This document shows, piece by piece, positions 1 to 8,997 of a stretch of DNA of 64,000 nucleotides. Below the pieces are notes generated by a model that was given only the letters and a program-made list of their open reading frames with translations, made no database searches and was not told the origin of the DNA. This DNA comes from an uncultured Rickettsiales bacterium (lineage in GTDB: Bacteria > Pseudomonadota > Alphaproteobacteria > UBA8366): NCBI GenBank assembly GCA_913046825.1, contig CAJWTF010000001.1:25679-89678 (forward strand), read 5' to 3'. The position numbers and the translations under genes are program-made. The first letter of the stretch is position 1. Each line of letters opens with the position of its first letter.

Positions 1-77
1 AGTACGTCGTCCGGCATTTCCTCACCGGTGTAATCGCGCGCGGCAAAGGTCTTACGCATTGCGTCGTAAAGTTCCAT
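1..77 (-). CDS. Nitroreductase family protein (N-terminal fragment)
   Basis: Only the first 25 codons are in the window; the gene continues beyond base 1. The start is preceded by a clear GGAGGA site 5 bases upstream on the minus strand. The visible residues begin MELYDAMRKTFAARDY and continue into TGEEMPDDV, which is the usual opening of nitroreductase-fold FMN enzymes, where an early Arg-rich segment contacts the flavin phosphate. This is family recognition from a very short piece, so the substrate is unknown. It is transcribed away from the oxygenase gene to its right. Confidence 0.55.
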   Translation of the reverse strand, partial: MELYDAMRKTFAARDYTGEEMPDDV

Positions 78-213
78 TTCATCCTCCCAAAATTGCCAAC
101 AACAAGGCACCTGCTTTGACAAGCAAGCTACTCTGCCACTTTTGCTGGGCCAAGGAGGCGGTTTGCCGAACACAGCAGTCCTGCATAGGATTACGTCTGT
201 CAGGGAGAATACA

Positions 214-1290
214 ATGGCCGACACCGCCCATCGTGGACCATCGACGGCAAGTGATGCCGGACGATTTCAAGCCTCACAGGTAACAGTCGAGAGACTGCCC
301 GTTATTGACTTCAGCGCATTCTCCGAAGGCGGATCAGAGGTAGAAAAACGAGCGACTGCACAACAAATTTACGACGCCTGTTCCAGTTTGGGGTTTTTCT
401 ATCTGTCACATCACGGATTGCCTGCAAGACACATTCCTGAGACGTTCGAATGGTCGCGGAAATTCTTCGCTTTATCGCCAACCGCTAAGATGAAAGCCGA
501 TTCACGGAACAGCGATGCCAATCGCGGCTACAACCCACTGCCCGATGACAACGGAGAGCAGCTTTCCACAGGCGCGCCGGATTTTAAGGAAACCTTCGAT
601 ATGTGCCGCGAAATGCAGCTCGGCGATCCGGAATGGTCGACCAGCTTCATGGGTACGAACCAGTGGCCCGATGCGGCGGACATTTCCGGATTCGAAGAGT
701 TTATGCGGAACTGCCTCGAATTGCGGCTTGGTCTCATGCGTCGGATTATGCAGGCGATAGCCATCGGTTTGGATTTGCCGCTCGACTATTTCGATGTGGC
801 GCACCGGTATCCCGGCGTGACCATGCGCTTGTTGCATCATCCACCGATCGACACCGAGGGACGCGACGAGACGCAGTGGAGTGTCGCGACACATGCGGAT
901 TACGGCAGCCTCACCATTTTGGCGCAAACCCATGACGGCCTGCAGGTGATGAACCCGGCGGGCAAGTGGCTAGCCATCCCACCGGTTCCCGGCGCCTTTG
1001 TCGTGAATGTCGGAAACTTATTGGCGCGTTGGACGAACGATCTGTTCTTGTCGAGCGTACACCGGGTCGCTAATTTGACTGGCGAATCGCGAATTTCAAC
1101 ACCGATGTTTTTGATGCCCCAAGGGAACTTTCCGGTAGAATGCGCCCCGACATGTTACAGCGACACAAATCCCCCGCGCTATCCACCGACCACCTCGAAC
1201 GAGACAGTCGCCGAAAACATAAAACAGGCTAAACAGCTAGGCCGCCCGGTCATTACCGGCCAGGCCGTGCAACGACTTGGGAGCGAATAA
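214..1290 (+). CDS. 2-oxoglutarate/Fe(II)-dependent oxygenase, isopenicillin-N-synthase-like
   Basis: A 358-residue non-haem iron oxygenase. The C-terminal jelly-roll domain carries the iron ligands H227-x-D229 (in THADYGS) and H283 (in SSVHRVAN), and R293 in the R-x-S motif that binds 2-oxoglutarate. The N-terminal half has the DIOX_N pattern (LPVIDFSAF, GFFYLSHHG). The start at 214 was preferred over the upstream in-frame start at 142 because CAGGGAGAAT lies just before it and similarity begins there. Family members hydroxylate or desaturate small molecules; the substrate cannot be predicted. An 82-residue ORF follows after 4 bases and is probably co-transcribed. Confidence 0.9.
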   Translation: MADTAHRGPSTASDAGRFQASQVTVERLPVIDFSAFSEGGSEVEKRATAQQIYDACSSLGFFYLSHHGLPARHIPETFEWSRKFFALSPTAKMKADSRNSDANRGYNPLPDDNGEQLSTGAPDFKETFDMCREMQLGDPEWSTSFMGTNQWPDAADISGFEEFMRNCLELRLGLMRRIMQAIAIGLDLPLDYFDVAHRYPGVTMRLLHHPPIDTEGRDETQWSVATHADYGSLTILAQTHDGLQVMNPAGKWLAIPPVPGAFVVNVGNLLARWTNDLFLSSVHRVANLTGESRISTPMFLMPQGNFPVECAPTCYSDTNPPRYPPTTSNETVAENIKQAKQLGRPVITGQAVQRLGSE

Positions 1291-1294
1291 CAGA

Positions 1295-1543
1295 ATGCCC
1301 GACTATTACAAACCCGATCTCGGCGCCGACCCGAACAACCCTTTTGCCCGTGATCAAGATGGCAAGCTGGTCCGCCGCTCCTATTGGCTCGATATGATAG
1401 ACAATTCTATCATCTTGGCATTGACGCAAGGCGTTGGCGCACATCTCACCAATGAAGAAAAACGCGCGCATATAGCCGACATCCGCCGCGACCATTTGCT
1501 CGACGACATCGTGGTGCAGGAAATTCTACCGCCCGAACATTAA
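1295..1543 (+). CDS. Small conserved-looking protein of unknown function
   Basis: An 82-residue soluble, acidic protein beginning MPDYYKPDLGADPNNPF. I do not recognise the family. It starts 4 bases after the stop of the 2-oxoglutarate oxygenase, so it is likely translated from the same message. An in-frame TTG at 1277 would overlap the oxygenase and is less likely. There is no signal peptide or membrane segment. A helical stretch around residues 45-70 is rich in charged residues. Its end overlaps the convergent GIY-YIG gene by 18 bases. A role as a partner of the oxygenase is an inference from position only. Confidence 0.6.
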   Translation: MPDYYKPDLGADPNNPFARDQDGKLVRRSYWLDMIDNSIILALTQGVGAHLTNEEKRAHIADIRRDHLLDDIVVQEILPPEH

Positions 1544-1792
1544 CCGCTTCCGGAACGCCCGGTCGTGTTTCAAGTGCCATTCTCGGCTCATGGCATCGTG
1601 GCGGTTTCGGTAGCGTTCGGCATAGAGGAGTTCCCACTGCCGGCCCCGGGTAGAGCGTGCCCCATAACCTGCGTTATGTCGGCCAAGGCGGCGCTCCAAG
1701 TCGGTCGTCCAGCCGACGTAAGTTCGGTATCCACCTTTGCCGGATGCCCCCAAGACATAGACATAACACGCGGTCGTTGGATGCCTCATCAA
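1526..1792 (-). CDS. GIY-YIG nuclease family protein
   Basis: An 88-residue single-domain protein. The GIY-YIG signature is visible as YVYVLGAS near residues 10-17 and TYVGWT near 24-29, followed by DLERRLGRHN, which supplies the conserved arginine and the helix of the nuclease fold, and by a conserved AMSREWHLK segment. Length and layout match the YhbQ/UPF0213 group of stand-alone GIY-YIG proteins, for which DNA-repair roles have been suggested but not settled. Its start overlaps the stop of arfB by 4 bases, so the two are likely translationally coupled. Confidence 0.85.
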   Translation of the reverse strand: MMRHPTTACYVYVLGASGKGGYRTYVGWTTDLERRLGRHNAGYGARSTRGRQWELLYAERYRNRHDAMSREWHLKHDRAFRKRLMFGR

Positions 1793-2211
1793 TCGAAATC
1801 GCGTGCCTTGCCGCGCGTCTTCTTAACCGCGCCGCGACGTTTCTTAGCGCCGATGCGGCGCTCTTTGGAACCGCGGCTCGGTTTCGTCGGACGACGGCGG
1901 CGCGGCGGTGTCGCCGCTTCCCGGAGGAGCTCGACCAACCGTTCAAGCGCATCTTCGCGGTTGCGCTCCTGACTGCGAAAACGTTCTGCCGAAATAATAA
2001 TGATGCCGTCCTGCGTCATTCGCCGTCCAGCAAGGGACCGCAAACGATAGAAAGTCGACGGGTTCAGGTTCGGTGATCGCGCCGCGTCGAAACGCAATTG
2101 CACTGCCGTCGACACTTTGTTGACGTTCTGACCACCAGGGCCGGAGGCGCGCACAAAGCGCTCCTCTATTTCATCCTCGGAAATCGAGATATGCTCCGTC
2201 ACGGGGATCAA
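1789..2211 (-). CDS. arfB: Alternative ribosome-rescue factor ArfB (release-factor-like)
   Basis: A 140-residue peptidyl-tRNA hydrolase of the class I release factor family. The catalytic GGQ is at residues 26-28 within the context RASGPGGQNVNKV. The C-terminal 35 residues are very rich in Lys and Arg (RRRRPTKPSRGSKERR), as expected for the tail that enters the empty mRNA channel of stalled ribosomes. There is no codon-recognition domain, which separates it from RF1 and RF2. It heads a two-gene unit with the GIY-YIG gene (ATGA overlap). ArfB rescues ribosomes stalled on mRNAs without a stop codon. Confidence 0.93.
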   Translation of the reverse strand: MIPVTEHISISEDEIEERFVRASGPGGQNVNKVSTAVQLRFDAARSPNLNPSTFYRLRSLAGRRMTQDGIIIISAERFRSQERNREDALERLVELLREAATPPRRRRPTKPSRGSKERRIGAKKRRGAVKKTRGKARDFD

Positions 2212-2249
2212 CGGACGAACTCCTTTTATCCCCGCGCGGCGCGGGACGA

Positions 2250-3647
2250 TCAGCCCAGTCGGTTTACCCCGTCGAAGGCGGCCGTCTTATAGCATTCCGC
2301 CAAGGTCGGGTAGTTGAAGACCGTATTGATGAAGTAGTCGATGGTGCCACCCATCGCGAGCACGGCTTGGCCAATATGGATCAGCTCGCTAGCGCCTTCG
2401 CCGATGATACAGACGCCCAACAATTTTCGGGATCCCGCATCGAAAATCAGCTTCAACATGCCCGAAGAATCGCCCATTATCGTGCCCCGCGCTATCTCGC
2501 GGTATTCGGCTTTGCCGACCTCGTAGTGGACGCCTTCTTCGGTGAGTTCCTCTTCACCCTTTCCGACCATCGAAATTTCCGGAATGGCATAAATGCCGTA
2601 AGGGAAGAGCTCAGGCATGCTCTCCATCGGTGCGCCGAATGCATGGCAAGCCGAGAGGCGCCCCTGTTCGCCGGACGTTGCGGCGAGACTAGGAAAGCCA
2701 ATTACATCGCCGACCGCGTATATGTTCTCGGCAGCGGTCTGAAAAAATTCGTTGACGGAAATTCGGCCTCGAGAATCCGCGTCGAGCCCGGCGGCTTCTA
2801 AATTCAACCCGTCGGTCGCTCCCTGACGTCCGACACTGTAAAGCGCTTTGTCGGCGTAAATTTGCTTCCCACTCTTAAGCTTGATGCGAACGTGTTGGCC
2901 TTGTTCGTCCTCGACCGTCTCTAATCCCGTCACTTTCTCCGCCATGCGCAGGGTCACCCGGTTGCGGCGCATATTATAGACCAACGAATCGATCACTTCC
3001 GCATCGACGAATTCCAACAGGCGCGGGCGCGCATCGACCAAGGTGACCCGCACGCCGAGGATCGCGAAGATCGTCGCGAACTCGACACCGATCACGCCGC
3101 CACCGATTATCGCCATGGTGCGCGGCAGATCCTCCAGATCGAGCATTTCGTCACTGGTGAAAATTCGTTGCCCATCGAAGGGGATATGCGTATCGCGCGC
3201 CGCGTTCGTCCCCGTCGCGACGACGATCTTATCCGCCGTGATCTGTTGTTGTTGCGAGCCCGGTGAATCGAGGCGAATGGTGTGTGCGTCGACAAAGCTC
3301 GCATGCGCCGCATGCAATTCGATGCTGTTTCGCAGTAACTGATGGCGGACGACATCCATTTCCGTCCGGATCACATAGTCGGTCCGATGTAATAGATCGG
3401 CCATGGTGATCTTCTCTTTTACCGAGTAGGAGGCGCCGTAAACGTTACGCTCCTTGTAACCGGACAAATAGAGCGCCGCTTCCCGCAGCGTCTTGCTGGG
3501 CATCGTACCTTTGGCAATGCAAGCACCACCGACGACACCGCCAGCTTCGGCGATGGCAACGCGCTTGCCTAATTTCGCCGCTTGTACTGCAGCACGCTGT
3601 CCGCCAGGACCAGATCCAACAACGAAGAGATCGTAATCGTACATCAT
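2250..3647 (-). CDS. sthA: Soluble NAD(P) transhydrogenase (Si-specific)
   Basis: A 465-residue flavoprotein that moves hydride between NADPH and NAD. The FAD Rossmann motif GSGPGG is at residues 11-16 and a second nucleotide site (IGGGVIGVEFA) is near 180. The segment CIAKGTMPSK starting at C43 has one cysteine and no CxxxxC redox disulfide, which is the feature that separates SthA from lipoamide dehydrogenase and glutathione reductase. AVGDVIGFPSLA and the C-terminal NTVFNYPTLAECYK also match SthA. Two adjacent ATG codons could serve as the start. It is a monocistronic minus-strand gene with 230 bases of non-coding DNA upstream. Confidence 0.9.
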   Translation of the reverse strand: MMYDYDLFVVGSGPGGQRAAVQAAKLGKRVAIAEAGGVVGGACIAKGTMPSKTLREAALYLSGYKERNVYGASYSVKEKITMADLLHRTDYVIRTEMDVVRHQLLRNSIELHAAHASFVDAHTIRLDSPGSQQQQITADKIVVATGTNAARDTHIPFDGQRIFTSDEMLDLEDLPRTMAIIGGGVIGVEFATIFAILGVRVTLVDARPRLLEFVDAEVIDSLVYNMRRNRVTLRMAEKVTGLETVEDEQGQHVRIKLKSGKQIYADKALYSVGRQGATDGLNLEAAGLDADSRGRISVNEFFQTAAENIYAVGDVIGFPSLAATSGEQGRLSACHAFGAPMESMPELFPYGIYAIPEISMVGKGEEELTEEGVHYEVGKAEYREIARGTIMGDSSGMLKLIFDAGSRKLLGVCIIGEGASELIHIGQAVLAMGGTIDYFINTVFNYPTLAECYKTAAFDGVNRLG

Positions 3648-3879
3648 TCACCGTTTCTTGCTTTATGCGCCGCCGCCCAGGCAAGCTAAAACACGAACAC
3701 TCTATATGTCTGATTTTAAAGTTAAACTATAGGAGCGTTCAAACATTTCGAGCATTGCCGACATTCACATCGCAGTAGATTAGCTGTCCGAAGACGGTTT
3801 CACCGACTCGAAACGCACATTTAATGCTCCACCTTATCTTGTTAGGACAACACTGGGACAGCTGCTCTGGAGGGACGTT

Positions 3880-5316
3880 ATGACCGACACACCCATTAGC
3901 ACTTTAGCGCTCGCGGAAGAGCTCACGAATTTAACATTCGACAGATTATCTGCGGATGATATCGAGCAAATACAACGACTTATACTGGATTATTCGGCTG
4001 TGACCCTATGCGGATCCGTACAGTCCTGGGGCCGCATGCTCACAGCTTGGGGCCGGCAAAACAGCAGCGGCAAATCTATTCTGATTGGCAGCGGCAGCCG
4101 AGTTTCTCCGTCCACGGCAGGTCTCGTCAACGGCACATCAGCGCATGGTTACGAGCTGGACGACACTCACGATAAATCGATGAGCCATCCGGGTACGGTT
4201 GTCATTTCTGCTGCTTTCGCGGTCGGAAATGAGCTCGGCGCCCCCGGTAAAGACATCATGATCGCAATCGTCGCGGGCTATGAGGCGATGGCGCGGATCG
4301 GCATGGCAGCCAATCCACTTAAGGTCATCGAATTCGGCCGACACCCAACCTGTCTCTTCGGCCCCTTCGGCGCGGCAACCGCTGCCGCTCATCTTCTGGG
4401 CATGGACGGTGCCGGCATGGCGAAGGCATGGGGCATTGTCCTCTCCATGACCGGCGGCGCCAATCAATTTGCGTTCGAGCCAAAAGGCACCATGGTAAAG
4501 CGCATGCATGGCGGCATCCCAGCGCAGAACGGCGTCACCGCGGCGCAACTCGCGCATCTCGGACTTGAAGGGCCTATGAAGGCGATCGAGGGCGAACTCG
4601 GATTTTTGCATCTGTTCGGCATCGAGCCGAGACCTGAACTGCTGTTCAAGAGTGAAAACGAAGCCTTGGAAGTTCACAACATCTCGATCAAGCCGTATTC
4701 CTGCTGCCGTAAATTCCATTCACTGATCGACGCGCTGGACGATGTGACGGACGGTTTTACCGTCGATCCATCAGCCATCGAGAAGATCACGGTTCATTCT
4801 CCGCAAACGGCGATTGTCTCGCACCAAATGAAACGTCCGGACTCGGTAATGGCAGCGCAATACAGCATGCCCTATATCGTGGGCGCGACGCTCGCCTATG
4901 GCCCGACGCGCTACGACGCATTCGGCGAGGACCATCACAACGACACGCGTATTTTGGATATCGTCGACCGGGTGGAAGCTCAGCACGCGTCTGATTTAGA
5001 CGCGTTGGTGCCGGCGAAAATGCCAAACCGTGTGGCCCTTCATATGCAGGACGGCTCAACCCGCAGCGCCGAAGTCCTCGACAGCCGCGGCACGCCGGTG
5101 CACCCCTTGTCGACCGACGGCGTCTTGGAGAAAGCCCGAGTGCTATGCGAAACGGTGGATCCGGATATTGATTTAGACGGGATCGTCAGCGCCGTCGAAC
5201 AGTTTACCGCCTGCGAAGACGTAAATGACCTTACGGATCGACTAATCGTGCCTAGCTTCGAAGACAAGATGACCTTCGGTAAACCCGTGCAAGGCGCACG
5301 ACCGGCGGCCCAATAG
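3880..5316 (+). CDS. MmgE/PrpD family protein (2-methylcitrate dehydratase-like)
   Basis: A 478-residue protein of the MmgE/PrpD fold. Hallmarks are LILDYSAVTLCGS near residue 30, FVNGTSAHGYELDDTHD-like residues around 82-98 (here LVNGTSAHGYELDDTH), and the C-terminal lid domain with KPYSCCRKFHSLIDA. A good GGAGGG site precedes the ATG at 3880. Family members dehydrate 2-methylcitrate or isomerise other polycarboxylates such as cis-aconitate or iminodisuccinate. No prpB or prpC lies nearby, so a role in the methylcitrate cycle is not supported by context. It stands alone between non-coding stretches. Confidence 0.88.
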   Translation: MTDTPISTLALAEELTNLTFDRLSADDIEQIQRLILDYSAVTLCGSVQSWGRMLTAWGRQNSSGKSILIGSGSRVSPSTAGLVNGTSAHGYELDDTHDKSMSHPGTVVISAAFAVGNELGAPGKDIMIAIVAGYEAMARIGMAANPLKVIEFGRHPTCLFGPFGAATAAAHLLGMDGAGMAKAWGIVLSMTGGANQFAFEPKGTMVKRMHGGIPAQNGVTAAQLAHLGLEGPMKAIEGELGFLHLFGIEPRPELLFKSENEALEVHNISIKPYSCCRKFHSLIDALDDVTDGFTVDPSAIEKITVHSPQTAIVSHQMKRPDSVMAAQYSMPYIVGATLAYGPTRYDAFGEDHHNDTRILDIVDRVEAQHASDLDALVPAKMPNRVALHMQDGSTRSAEVLDSRGTPVHPLSTDGVLEKARVLCETVDPDIDLDGIVSAVEQFTACEDVNDLTDRLIVPSFEDKMTFGKPVQGARPAAQ

Positions 5317-5371
5317 AACGATTAATCGGCGGGTGCGCATTCCGAGAGGTTAGAAGAAGTATAAAGAAAAA

Positions 5372-5399
5372 AGCGAACCCTTCCGTGTCAAAATTCGCT
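5372..5399 (-). terminator. Possible intrinsic terminator of the small minus-strand ORF
   Basis: Read on the minus strand, AGCGAA and TTCGCT form a 6-bp stem with a 16-base loop, directly followed by TTTTTTCTTTA. It begins 7 bases after the stop codon at 5407. The stem is short, so strength is uncertain. It would also sit downstream of the convergent MmgE/PrpD gene. Its position supports the reality of the small ORF. Confidence 0.4.
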
Positions 5400-5406
5400 C
5401 ATTTAA

Positions 5407-5652
5407 TCAGATTATTTGAATAGCCCAATTCCCGAGCAGAATACCGGCCGCAAATAAGACCATTGCCGCCGAGACACCGGTGGCCCGTGGCAAGGCGTTG
5501 GTAGGTGTTTGGGATTGTGGTTCGATCGATTCCTGAGGAGTGGCCATGATGGGTTCCGCGATATCTTCGACGAAAGCGCCATTTCGGACGGCACCGTTTT
5601 GGTCGATGCGTACCAATTCGCGGCCCGCACCCGCCACCATATCGTTCAACAT
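5407..5652 (-). CDS. Putative small tail-anchored membrane protein
   Basis: An 81-residue ORF whose last 25 residues form one hydrophobic segment (VSAAMVLFAAGILLGNWA), preceded by a polar Pro/Gln/Thr-rich stretch. This layout fits a single-pass C-terminally anchored protein. A shorter version starting at the internal Met 36 (MATPQESIEP) would leave a 46-residue membrane peptide. No strong ribosome binding site is visible before either start. A short hairpin with a T tract lies just beyond the stop. No family recognised. Confidence 0.4.
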   Translation of the reverse strand: MLNDMVAGAGRELVRIDQNGAVRNGAFVEDIAEPIMATPQESIEPQSQTPTNALPRATGVSAAMVLFAAGILLGNWAIQII

Positions 5653-5993
5653 GATCCGTACGAATTCAAAGGCGCCGCTGACGACGACGAGACATTACAA
5701 TATGCCAATCACCTTCGAAAAAGCCTTCGACAGTGAAGCATTCGCTTCTATTTAAACTCTCATCCGTCGCATACATCTCGAGTGGCTGTTACCAAATCGC
5801 TACACACCTCGATGCATTATGCTGCCGTTTTTTTGTTGCGTCCCGCCTGCACGGATCCGCTAAGGCATATCGCCTCTTTATTATTAAATTTATTATTATT
5901 TAAATTGGCCCATGTATTTATGTAAATAACTCAAATTAAGCATTATTACTTAAATAAATAACTTAATTTTTGCAGAAAAAATAAACAGTATAC
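5653..5993. other. Non-coding stretch with an AT-rich block
   Basis: No convincing gene lies between the small membrane ORF and the SDR stop. Bases from about 5876 to 5995 are strikingly A/T-rich compared with the surroundings, made of runs such as TTATTATTATTTAAATT. Within it AAATTAAG (5933-5940) and CTTAATTT (5962-5969) form an 8-base inverted repeat. It lies upstream of the small minus-strand ORF and could hold its promoter, or be bound by a nucleoid protein. Neither is shown. Confidence 0.5.
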
Positions 5994-6764
5994 TTAACGC
6001 CAACCGCCGCCACCATTCACATAAACCGTATCGGCGGTCATGTATTCGCAAGCATCGGAGCACATAAACAGTACCAGTTCTCCAATCTCCTCCGGCTCGG
6101 CGAAACGTTTCATCGGCACATCATTGCGGAACCGCTCCATGAGTTCGGGCGACGTATTCGCAGCTTCTTGGAAAGCGGTTTTCACCGGGCCCGGTGAAAT
6201 CGACAGGCAGCGGATACCCCGGTCTGCGAATTCACGCGCGACCCCCAGCGTCATGGTCACTACGGCACCTTTCGCTGCCGCATAATGGATCGACGATCCG
6301 GGAGCGCCGCGCTTGTGCGACATGCTGGCGACATTGACAATCACGCCGCCGCCATTCTCCAACATATGCGGCAACACCGCTTGCATCGAGCTGTAGACCG
6401 ATTTGGCGTTCAAATTAAAGGTTTGGTCCCACAAATCCTCGTCAATATCGAGGAAGGTCGAGCGCCGCCCCGCCGCGCCGGCTGAATTGAACTGAAAATT
6501 GACACGCCCAAATTCGGCGATCGCCCGTTTTATCATGGCGTCGATCTGTTCTCGCTTCGTCACATCGCAGGCAAGGCCAAGAGATTTGCCGCCCTTTTGG
6601 ATGATTTGATTGGCGGTTCGCTCCGCACCCTCGGCGTCGATATCGCCACACACGACATTGGCGCCCTCACGCGCGAAAATTTGCGCCGTCGCGCGTCCGA
6701 TACCGCTGGCGGCCCCGGTGATGACGATGGTCTTCCCGAAAAAAAATTCCAGTGACTTAGGCAT
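5994..6764 (-). CDS. Short-chain dehydrogenase/reductase (SDR)
   Basis: A 256-residue classical SDR. The NAD(P) motif TGAASGIG is at residues 16-23. An NSAG motif near 93 replaces the usual NNAG. The catalytic residues are S147, Y161 and K165 (YAAAK). D41 after the second strand suggests NAD rather than NADP, by general family rules. The start at 6764 was chosen over 6863 because the SDR fold begins there and GGGGAAA precedes it. It is divergent from the nitronate monooxygenase-like gene across 133 bases, so the two may share control. Substrate unknown. Confidence 0.88.
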   Translation of the reverse strand: MPKSLEFFFGKTIVITGAASGIGRATAQIFAREGANVVCGDIDAEGAERTANQIIQKGGKSLGLACDVTKREQIDAMIKRAIAEFGRVNFQFNSAGAAGRRSTFLDIDEDLWDQTFNLNAKSVYSSMQAVLPHMLENGGGVIVNVASMSHKRGAPGSSIHYAAAKGAVVTMTLGVAREFADRGIRCLSISPGPVKTAFQEAANTSPELMERFRNDVPMKRFAEPEEIGELVLFMCSDACEYMTADTVYVNGGGGWR

Positions 6765-6897
6765 GGTGCATTTCCCCGCGTTTGAATTCGATTGTGAAAA
6801 TGAAATCGGCCAATGCGGTGCTGCTTCAAGCAGGGCTTGGCATGCTCCCCTTCGGCGATACATTCGAAGAAACGAAATTCACCAGCCGGAGAGCATC

Positions 6898-7881
6898 ATG
6901 CCTGGACTTAATACGGAAATTTGTGAGCGTATTGGAATCGAATACCCCGTCTTCCAAGCGGGAATGGGATTCGTGGCCCGCGGCGGCTTGGCGGGCGCGG
7001 TCTCCGCCGCTGGAGGGTTAGGCGTGATCGGTGCCGGATCCAATATGACACGTGAACAATTGAAGGCAGAAATCGATGCGGTTCGGGCGATCACCGACAA
7101 GCCTTTCGGTGTCGATATTCTGTTCGCAACGGTCCGGGCCGATGGTGACGTCGCCGCAAAATATACGGAATCCGTGCAAGAGATGATCGATGTCGTGATC
7201 AAGGAGAAAGTCCCGGTCCTGATTTCCGGCCTTGGCAGTCCGAAGGACGCGGTGTCTGCAGCGCATGCGGCAGGCATGTATGTCATGTCGGTCTGCGGCG
7301 CGGTGCGCCATGCGGAGAAAGCGGTCGCCGACGGTGTCGATGCGGTCATCGCCTCCGGTGTCGACGGTGGCGGTCATGTGGGCCGGATCGGCACGGCCAT
7401 CCTGATCCCGGCGGTCGTGGACGCGGTCGACGTGCCTGTCCTCGCGGGGGGTGGCCTCGCAGACGGGCGCGGTCTCGCGGCGGCCTTGGCCTTTGGCGCG
7501 CAAGGCGTGTGGATGGGAACCCGCTTCATTGCCACAGAGGAATCGCGCAGCCATGACAATTACAAAAACAAGTTGGTAGACACGGATTCGGCCGGCACTG
7601 TCGTGACCCGCGCCCATAGCGGCAAACCCTGCCGCTTGATTGACAATGACTACACGCGCGGGTGGGCCTCCAAGGAAGACGAGATCATGCCCTATCCGCT
7701 CCAAGTCCGGCAATTCGGCGAGCCCGCCTCCGATCTTGGCCGCATTCAAGGGGATGTGGAAAACGGCGTCCTGCCCGCAGGGCAGAGCATCGGCCTGATT
7801 CACGAAGTTAAATCAGCGGGCGAAATCGTTCGCGATGTGGTGGCAGAAGCGGAGGCGGCGTTGAAGCGGATCGCGCTGTAA
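6898..7881 (+). CDS. NAD(P)H-dependent flavin oxidoreductase, nitronate monooxygenase-like
   Basis: A 327-residue TIM-barrel FMN enzyme of the 2-nitropropane dioxygenase/FabK family. Visible marks are EYPVFQAGMG at the N-terminus, SGVDGGGHVGR carrying the His that is catalytic in nitronate monooxygenases, LAGGGLADGRG and GVWMGTRFIATEE. The start at 6898 follows CCGGAGAG; the longer upstream reading frame overlaps the divergent SDR gene and is rejected. A second family member lies at 44376-45419. Members oxidise alkyl nitronates, reduce quinones or act as enoyl reductases, so the exact reaction is open. Confidence 0.87.
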   Translation: MPGLNTEICERIGIEYPVFQAGMGFVARGGLAGAVSAAGGLGVIGAGSNMTREQLKAEIDAVRAITDKPFGVDILFATVRADGDVAAKYTESVQEMIDVVIKEKVPVLISGLGSPKDAVSAAHAAGMYVMSVCGAVRHAEKAVADGVDAVIASGVDGGGHVGRIGTAILIPAVVDAVDVPVLAGGGLADGRGLAAALAFGAQGVWMGTRFIATEESRSHDNYKNKLVDTDSAGTVVTRAHSGKPCRLIDNDYTRGWASKEDEIMPYPLQVRQFGEPASDLGRIQGDVENGVLPAGQSIGLIHEVKSAGEIVRDVVAEAEAALKRIAL

Positions 7882-7889
7882 ATTCTCCT

Positions 7890-7935
7890 CGCCCTAGCCC
7901 TCCCCCAAAAGGGGAGAGGGTCAAGGTGAGGGGTC
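7890..7935. repeat. REP-like palindromic element between convergent genes
   Basis: The short gap between two convergent stops holds a C-run and G-run palindrome (CTCCCC, spacer CAAAA, GGGGAG) flanked by CTAGCC and AGGGTCAAGGTGAGGGG. The wording resembles the CCCTCACC...CCCTCTCCCC elements common between bacterial genes, and a related but longer copy sits at 54801-54880. It probably acts as a bidirectional transcription stop here. That use is inferred from position. Confidence 0.5.
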
Positions 7936-7941
7936 GCCTAA

Positions 7942-8997
7942 CTATCCGCTGAAATCGCAGCGATCCATCACACCGTATTTATCGGCGAGACCTTTCAACT
8001 TATCCCAAGTCGTGTCCTCCACATAGACGCCGTTCGCCATTCGGTCTTGTCGGCGGTTATGCTCGATCTCGCCCGGATAGAGGACTTCCGCGACACCTTC
8101 GGCGGGAGCCGTCGCTTTCAAATATTCAGCAAACTCGGTGACTTCCGCCTTGAATGTCTCGAGCTCACGGAAAGCCGACACATTGAAGACGGAAATGAAA
8201 CAACCGTCATTGTGCCTGCCCGTCGGGTCGACGCCGAAGCCAAGGCCAGTGAGAAGGCCGGAGAGAATTTCGACCATCGCCGCCAAGGCATAGCCTTTAT
8301 AGCCCTCGTTGCCGCCCATCGGACGAATGGCACCGCCGTCTTTGACGGTCGCCGGGTCGGTAGTCGGTTTGCCATGTTTGTCGATCAACCAGCCTTCGGG
8401 CACATGCTCTCCGCGCGCCTCCGCGACTTCGAGCTTGCCCGCGGCACCGGCACAGGTCGCCATGTCAAAATAAAACGGTGCGTCGAGGTTCGACGGAAAG
8501 GCCATGCAGATCGGGTTGGTACCGAGCTTCGGCTCAATACCGCCGAAGGGGGCGACCCGCTTCGGGCTACGACCGGAATCGGCAGTGATCATACCGATCA
8601 TACCCTCTTCGATCGCCATCAATGGATAATCCGCGAGACGGCCGATATGGCCTTGATAGTGGATCGTACCGACAGCGACATTGTTGGTTTTCGCCTTTTC
8701 GATCAACTTCTTCATGATCGTCTCGGTAACGGTGAAGCCAAAGCCCCAGTTACCGTTGACGACCAAGGTCGTCGGCGATTCCTTTTCGATCTCAATTGGT
8801 GCGCCAGGGACGATGTGTCCCTTATCGACCCGATCGCAATACGTCACGACGCGCATCACGCCGTGCGAGTCATGCCCGGCCAGATTGGCATCGATGCAGT
8901 GACGGGCGACGATTTCGGATTCTTCGGCACTGACGCCGGCGCCTTGAAAAATTGTCTCGGCAAGCGCCTTCAGGCGGGCTGCTGGAACTGTTGGCAT
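7942..8997 (-). CDS. Malate/lactate/ureidoglycolate dehydrogenase family protein (Ldh_2)
   Basis: A 351-residue NAD(P)-dependent oxidoreductase of the AllD/YlbC/YiaK-type family, which is unrelated to classical Rossmann lactate dehydrogenases. The marks are NLAGHDSHGVMRV near residue 40, with the conserved His of the family, and PFGGIEPKLGTNPICMAFP near 149-167 in the cofactor region, then GYKGYALAAMVEILSGLLTG. Length is standard. Family members oxidise 2-hydroxy acids such as malate, sulfolactate or ureidoglycolate. It lies just downstream of the shortened Dyp-type peroxidase and an acyl-CoA dehydrogenase on the same strand, with gaps of only 15 bases, so the three may be one operon. Confidence 0.87.
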   Translation of the reverse strand: MPTVPAARLKALAETIFQGAGVSAEESEIVARHCIDANLAGHDSHGVMRVVTYCDRVDKGHIVPGAPIEIEKESPTTLVVNGNWGFGFTVTETIMKKLIEKAKTNNVAVGTIHYQGHIGRLADYPLMAIEEGMIGMITADSGRSPKRVAPFGGIEPKLGTNPICMAFPSNLDAPFYFDMATCAGAAGKLEVAEARGEHVPEGWLIDKHGKPTTDPATVKDGGAIRPMGGNEGYKGYALAAMVEILSGLLTGLGFGVDPTGRHNDGCFISVFNVSAFRELETFKAEVTEFAEYLKATAPAEGVAEVLYPGEIEHNRRQDRMANGVYVEDTTWDKLKGLADKYGVMDRCDFSG

